A stretch of 8,722 nucleotides of DNA from an uncultured Bacteroidales bacterium (GTDB lineage Bacteria > Bacteroidota > Bacteroidia > Bacteroidales > F082), in NCBI GenBank assembly GCA_937884015.1, contig CALGBV010000455.1, positions 1-8,722 on the forward strand, in the 5' to 3' direction. Both the position numbers and the translations under genes were made by a program. Within the stretch, counting starts at the first letter, position 1; every line of letters starts with the position of its first letter. The notes beneath the pieces are model-generated. The model made no database searches. It was given only the letters and a program-made list of their open reading frames with translations, and had not been told where the DNA came from. Below are positions 5,643 through 8,722 of the stretch, piece after piece.

Positions 5643-6419
5643 TTATCCAAACAGCAATTGCAGTTTTTCCTTCGGCTCAGTGTCAATATATCTCCCTTCT
5701 TCGCCGTGAAGGGTCTTGCGGAACTCATCGAAAGTCTTGTCGTACATGTAAAGCACACAATGCACTTCGCCGATGATGTGCAGGAAATGGGCATCGCTGC
5801 TTTTGGTGAAATTGAAACGTTTCAGATAGGCGAATTTCTTCAGGAAATCCTCTTTCTTGACGTGCTTCGATATTTCCAGAGCATCGGCCTTGAGGTCGGG
5901 CGGAATGAAGCCCAACTGGCTCATCAGGCTGCTGGCAGGCTTGTTGACATGGGCCGGAACGAAAAGACCGCCGATTTCGTGAACCTTGTCGTAGAGCGTG
6001 TCCAAATCAGCGTCCAGAGCCGACCAAAGCAGCCATTCCTCTTCGCCAACGACTTCCTCGTTTTCATCTACGATAAGCTGATAACCAAATTTGTCCTCAT
6101 CAAGCGGAATGTGTGGAAGGTGCTCGTCGAGGAACTCCTGAAACTTGTCGAGTTGTTCATCGGTCTCGAAGTAAGCGAGGGCGTGAGCTTCTTCCTGCGT
6201 GGTGATTTCAACGCCGCCGATGACCAGAATGCCGTTGTCGCGCCCGATTTTCTGTGCCACCTTGACCTGCCGCGTCGTGTTGTGGTCGCAAATGGCGATG
6301 ACATCGAGGTGCAGCTTCTTGGCTTGCTCGATGATGGCACTCGGACTCATGTACAAGTCGCCGCACGGCGAAAGTACAGTGTGCAGGTGCAGGTCGGCCC
6401 TATATGCTTTCAGTTCCAT
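5643..6419 (-). CDS. PHP-domain metal-dependent phosphoesterase
   Basis: The 258-residue protein is a stand-alone PHP-domain hydrolase. The metal-binding motifs appear in order: DLHLHT with D9, H11 and H13; ICDHNT with D45 and H46; GGVEIT with E71; a following EAHAL with H79; VPAHVNKP with H157; and SSDAHFLH with D209 and H211. This is a complete set for a di- or trinuclear metal centre, so it is probably catalytically active on a phosphate ester. The closest characterised relatives include histidinol phosphatase-type and nucleotide phosphatase-type enzymes; the substrate here is unknown. I chose MELKAY at 6419. The frame stays open to an ATG at 6518, but those 33 residues are lysine/serine-rich (repeats of VHKS and KST) and are simply translated tandem repeat. 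The gene ends 4 nt before the nuclease start. It may process a signalling phosphate compound in the redox module; that is inference. Confidence 0.85.
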   Translation of the reverse strand: MELKAYRADLHLHTVLSPCGDLYMSPSAIIEQAKKLHLDVIAICDHNTTRQVKVAQKIGRDNGILVIGGVEITTQEEAHALAYFETDEQLDKFQEFLDEHLPHIPLDEDKFGYQLIVDENEEVVGEEEWLLWSALDADLDTLYDKVHEIGGLFVPAHVNKPASSLMSQLGFIPPDLKADALEISKHVKKEDFLKKFAYLKRFNFTKSSDAHFLHIIGEVHCVLYMYDKTFDEFRKTLHGEEGRYIDTEPKEKLQLLFG

Positions 6420-6433
6420 GTTCGCTTTTTTTT

Positions 6434-6508
6434 GACTTGTGGACTTCTTTGACTTGTGGACTTGTGGACTTCTTAGACTTGTGGACTTATGGACTTTTTG
6501 ACTTTTTA
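6434..6508. repeat. Tandem array A: 8-9 bp GACTTGTG-type units
   Basis: GAC recurs at 6434, 6442, 6451, 6459, 6467, 6476, 6484, 6492 and 6500, that is at 8- or 9-bp steps. The commonest unit is GACTTGTG, or GTCCACAA read on the minus strand. The array lies just upstream of the PHP start codon and would form its mRNA leader if transcription comes from the DRTGG gene. It does not encode a domain; the in-frame extension it gives to the PHP protein is low-complexity. Confidence 0.85.
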
Positions 6509-6513
6509 GATTC

Positions 6514-6649
6514 GTCAAATTGTCAAAATGTCAAAATGTCTAATTGTCAAAATGTCTAATTGTCCAATCGTCCAATCGTCTAATCGTCCAATCGTCTAAT
6601 CGTCTAATTGTCCAATCGTCTAATTGTCCAATCGTCCAATCGTCTAATG
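6514..6649. repeat. Tandem array B: 17 units of an 8-bp GTCYAATY repeat
   Basis: GTC occurs at exactly 8-bp spacing from 6514 to 6642 without a break. The first units are mainly GTCAAAAT/GTCAAATT-like; the later ones are GTCCAATC, GTCTAATC and GTCTAATT. The last unit contains the TAG stop codon (6646-6644) of the DRTGG gene. The unit length is not a multiple of three and there are no unique spacers, so this is neither a protein repeat nor a CRISPR array. A three-unit copy is found at 3013-3036. Confidence 0.92.
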
Positions 6650-6976
6650 TAACAGGTTATACACTAATCCGGCGATTTCGTAGGTCGGCAGCGAGGTTTG
6701 CAGCACTGGCAGGCCGTCATCGTTGCTTTGCTCGATGGTTTCGGCATTCGGAACGAGGTCTTTCACCAGAATGACGCAGGCCAATTCTTTCAGTGAAGCG
6801 ACAGCCATCACGTTTTTGTGGGTCTGCAATGTAATCCAAATGTTGCCTTCCATGGCGTTGCCCATCACATCGCTCAAAAGGTCGGAGATATAGCAACCGT
6901 CGATTTCGCGGTCAAGCCCGTTGGCTCCTGACAGGACTTTAAGTCCCAGTTTGTCTACTAATTCTTGTACTTTCAT
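6644..6976 (-). CDS. Small DRTGG-domain protein (copy 1, first gene of the cluster)
   Basis: This 110-residue free-standing DRTGG-type protein has an N-terminal helix with GLKVLSGANGLDREI (11-25), the core motif YISDLLSDVMGNA (29-41), the strand NIWITLQTHKNVMAVA (45-60), LKELACVILVKDLVP (62-76), and the helix AETIEQSNDDGLPVL (78-92). It has no P-loop or other catalytic motif. It is paralogous to the protein at 3467-3811; the two share KVL-GA--LD near the N terminus, the SDL-S-V core and the VI-LV strand. I chose MKVQEL at 6976; an in-frame ATG at 7012 overlaps a likely promoter box and would add 12 unlikely residues. It begins the minus-strand cluster, and its stop codon lies inside the 8-bp array. 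A sensing or adaptor role in a hydrogenase-associated pathway is inference. Confidence 0.75.
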   Translation of the reverse strand: MKVQELVDKLGLKVLSGANGLDREIDGCYISDLLSDVMGNAMEGNIWITLQTHKNVMAVASLKELACVILVKDLVPNAETIEQSNDDGLPVLQTSLPTYEIAGLVYNLLH

Positions 6977-7009
6977 TTTGTAAAAAATATGATTTGTGAA
7001 AACTGACGG

Positions 7010-7017
7010 CAAATTTA
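7010..7017 (-). promoter_or_regulatory. Bacteroidota-type -7 box (TAAATTTG) for the minus-strand cluster
   Basis: On the minus strand the bases read TAAATTTG, a full TAnnTTTG match, 33 bp before the ATG at 6976. No clear TTTG -33 element is seen. This is the most plausible promoter for the seven-gene cluster and faces away from the peptidase promoter. Confidence 0.5.
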
Positions 7018-7059
7018 ATGGATATTTTTTTAGAAATGAAAATTATTCCTCATTTTTCT

Positions 7060-7067
7060 TATTTTTG
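7060..7067 (+). promoter_or_regulatory. Bacteroidota-type -7 box (TATTTTTG) for the C25 peptidase gene
   Basis: TATTTTTG matches TAnnTTTG and lies 27 bp before the ATG at 7095. The surrounding DNA is strongly AT-rich. A good -33 element is not visible. Together with the minus-strand box at 7010-7017 it makes a compact divergent promoter region. Confidence 0.5.
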
Positions 7068-7094
7068 CCGATGAAAATTTAAACTCTATTGAAA

Positions 7095-8722
7095 ATGAAA
7101 AAATTAGTATTGTTAATTGGCATAATTGCCGGTTTTATTTGTCAACCTAATTCACTGACAGCTCAGTCCAACGGCATTCAGGTAACGGAAAGCACCCCTA
7201 CAGGGCTGAAAATCCATTTCGAGACAAAGGATTTCTCCATGACTACCTTTAATTATAAAGGTGAGGAGATGCAGACCTTCAGCATGGCGGGCTTCGTAAT
7301 GCCAGCCGAAAAAGGCGCGCCGAATGTGCCCTGCATCAGCAGTTTCGTGGCCGTGCCGCATGGTGCAAAAGTGAGCGTGAATGTTGTTGGAATGGAAATG
7401 GAAAACTTTGAGAATGTGAACCTTGCTCCATCCTTAGGCATTGTTTCCGACTTGGAAAAAGCCAATGCAGACTATGAAAAGGATGCGGAGATTTATGCCG
7501 TGAATGCATTCTATCCATTGCAAAACGTAGATGTAAGCGAACCTTTCGCCCTGCGCGGCGTCGATGTCGTGGCGCTGAGTCTTTTTCCAGTGCAGTTCAA
7601 CCCGATTACGAGACAGTTGCAGGTCTGCCGCAATATCGAATTGGAACTGAACTTTGAAGGTGGGGAAAATTTTGGCGAAAACCGTCTTCGCTCTCCTTAT
7701 TGGGATGCAATTCTGGAACGGAACATTGTAAATTACAACGTTTTGCCGAAAATCGACTATGCCGCCCGAATGAAAAGCTGGCTGAATGAAAAGGCCACGG
7801 GTTGCGAATACCTGATAATAGTCCCGAATAATGATGATTATGTCGCCATTGCCAACCAACTCAAGAATTTCCGCATGAAGCAAGGCATACTGACCGAAGT
7901 GATACGCTTGGACGAAATTGGTGTGAGCAGTGCCGAAGAACTGTGCGGATGGATTTATGATGAGGTCTGGACTTGGGATATTCCGCCTGTTGCGATTTGC
8001 CTTGCCGCCGACCACGGCACGGATCTTAGCTGCAACATTCCGTCGTATTACGTTAGCCATCCCGAAATTGGTCAGTGTGTGAGTGACTTTTATTATTCCT
8101 GTATGGACTATGACGAATTGCCAGACATTTGCGTCTCACGCTTGCCGGCCTCGACAGCCGATGAATTGGCAATGATGGTCGAGAAACAGATTGACTATGA
8201 GCAAAATCCGAATACGGAATGTTCATTTTATCACCGTCCGCTTACGGCCTGCTGCTGGCAGACCTCATCGTGGTTCCAGCTTTGCGCCGAAGTCGTAGGC
8301 GGCTATTGGCGGAAGCAGGGCAAGGAACCGGTACGTGTGAACGAGATTCTGGAAGGAACACCCGACGAGGTGTGGTCTTCGGCGGCCTATAACACGCCGA
8401 CCATAGTGTCGTATTTCGGCCCAGATGGTCAGGGCTATCTGCCCGCGCATCCATCGGAGTTGGGTGGCTGGACGGGTGGCACCGATGCACAGATTATCAA
8501 TGCCATCAATGCGGGTGCGTTCATGGTGCTGCACCGCGACCACGGTTACGAGACAGGTTGGGAAGTGCCGCACTTCGACAACGGTTCGGTGGGCGTTCTC
8601 AATAATCATGGTCGACTGCCATTCGTCATGTCAATCAACTGCTCGACAGGGCGTTTCGATTTTGGCAGCGACTGCCTCGTGGAAGCCCTGCTCAAACATA
8701 CTAAGGATGGCGCGACGGCTGG
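7095..8722 (+). CDS. Gingipain-type (peptidase family C25) secreted cysteine peptidase, 3' end outside window
   Basis: The reading frame is open from the ATG at 7095 to the right edge, giving 542 residues with no stop, so the gene is partial. The N terminus is a signal peptide (MKKLVLLIGIIAGFIC..., likely cleaved after TAQ near residue 24). Residues to about 215 form a beta-rich propeptide-like region, including LSLFPVQFNPITRQL at 161-175. The catalytic region begins with YLIIVPNNDDY (239-249), followed by IPPVAICLAADHG (296-308), and contains the clan CD dyad: H483 in HRDHGYETGW and C516 in SINCSTGRFDF. These are the hallmarks of the C25 family (gingipains, PorU). Family members are exported through the Sec and type IX secretion systems; the C-terminal sorting domain, if present, lies outside the window. 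The length so far exceeds a minimal C25 domain, as expected for a multi-domain precursor. Function is extracellular or surface proteolysis; specificity cannot be read from the sequence. Confidence 0.9.
   Translation, partial: MKKLVLLIGIIAGFICQPNSLTAQSNGIQVTESTPTGLKIHFETKDFSMTTFNYKGEEMQTFSMAGFVMPAEKGAPNVPCISSFVAVPHGAKVSVNVVGMEMENFENVNLAPSLGIVSDLEKANADYEKDAEIYAVNAFYPLQNVDVSEPFALRGVDVVALSLFPVQFNPITRQLQVCRNIELELNFEGGENFGENRLRSPYWDAILERNIVNYNVLPKIDYAARMKSWLNEKATGCEYLIIVPNNDDYVAIANQLKNFRMKQGILTEVIRLDEIGVSSAEELCGWIYDEVWTWDIPPVAICLAADHGTDLSCNIPSYYVSHPEIGQCVSDFYYSCMDYDELPDICVSRLPASTADELAMMVEKQIDYEQNPNTECSFYHRPLTACCWQTSSWFQLCAEVVGGYWRKQGKEPVRVNEILEGTPDEVWSSAAYNTPTIVSYFGPDGQGYLPAHPSELGGWTGGTDAQIINAINAGAFMVLHRDHGYETGWEVPHFDNGSVGVLNNHGRLPFVMSINCSTGRFDFGSDCLVEALLKHTKDGATA

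Noticed and set aside
5639..5794. N-terminal extension of the DUF1016 nuclease from the ATG at 5794
   Set aside because: It would overlap the 3' end of the PHP gene in another frame, and its Cys/Ser-rich residues do not resemble the family.
5583..6452. Long plus-strand open frame of 289 codons
   Set aside because: It lies antisense to the PHP gene, which has a full set of metal-binding motifs; the plus-strand product shows no recognisable domain.
6420..6518. N-terminal extension of the PHP protein from the ATG at 6518
   Set aside because: The added residues are translated tandem repeat (VHKS/KST-rich), while the PHP domain begins directly after the ATG at 6419.
6514..6649. Possible CRISPR array
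   Set aside because: The repeat unit is only 8 bp and units are contiguous, with no unique spacers and no cas genes nearby.
6644..6976. HPr kinase/phosphorylase for the DRTGG protein
   Set aside because: The protein is far too short and lacks the P-loop kinase domain; only the DRTGG-type domain is present.

Overview
The window looks like chromosomal DNA of an anaerobic member of the Bacteroidales, probably uncultured. The evidence is a secreted gingipain-type (family C25) cysteine peptidase, several TAnnTTTG boxes (the Bacteroidota -7 promoter element) close upstream of genes, start codons without clear Shine-Dalgarno sequences, and a set of anaerobe-type redox regulatory genes. The taxonomic call is inference; no rRNA or other marker gene is present.

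Layout from left to right. (1) The 3' end of an unrecognised beta-strand-rich protein runs in from the left edge (+). (2) A DUF368/PopT-type membrane protein, probably an undecaprenyl-phosphate flippase, follows (+). Its stop codon directly abuts the stop codon of the next gene, which is convergent. (3) From about 1490 to 6976 lies a minus-strand cluster of seven genes. In transcription order these are a small DRTGG-domain protein, a PHP-domain phosphoesterase, a DUF1016/YhcG-type PD-(D/E)xK nuclease, a stand-alone GHKL ATPase with an extra C-terminal domain, a second DRTGG protein, an RsbW/SpoIIAB-like ATPase, and an iron-sulfur protein with an [FeFe]-hydrogenase H-cluster domain. (4) A short divergent promoter region (about 6977-7094) separates this cluster from (5) a C25 peptidase precursor (+) that runs off the right edge with its His/Cys dyad intact.

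The minus-strand cluster is the most interesting part. Apart from the nuclease, its genes belong to families that recur together next to hydrogenases in strict anaerobes. The combination of an H-cluster-like protein, two GHKL ATP-binding proteins, two DRTGG proteins and a PHP phosphoesterase reads as a redox or H2-responsive signalling module rather than a metabolic hydrogenase. The H-cluster domain keeps all four cluster-ligand cysteines but has Phe where catalytic enzymes have the proton-relay Cys. No NuoE/NuoF partner or catalytic hydrogenase gene is visible here. The nuclease sits inside the cluster, 4 nt after the PHP gene and overlapping the next ATPase by ATGA, so it appears to be translated with the module.

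Non-coding structure is also notable. A strict 8-bp tandem array (17 units of GTCYAATY type) starts inside the stop codon of the first DRTGG gene and is followed by a related 8-9 bp array in inverted orientation. A three-unit copy of the same repeat sits on the stop codon of the RsbW-like gene. A compound palindrome of the ATTCCCG...CGGGAAT type lies upstream of the hydrogenase-like gene and creates a spurious upstream start. Two copies of a palindrome lie 42 bp apart inside the nuclease coding sequence and are translated in frame.
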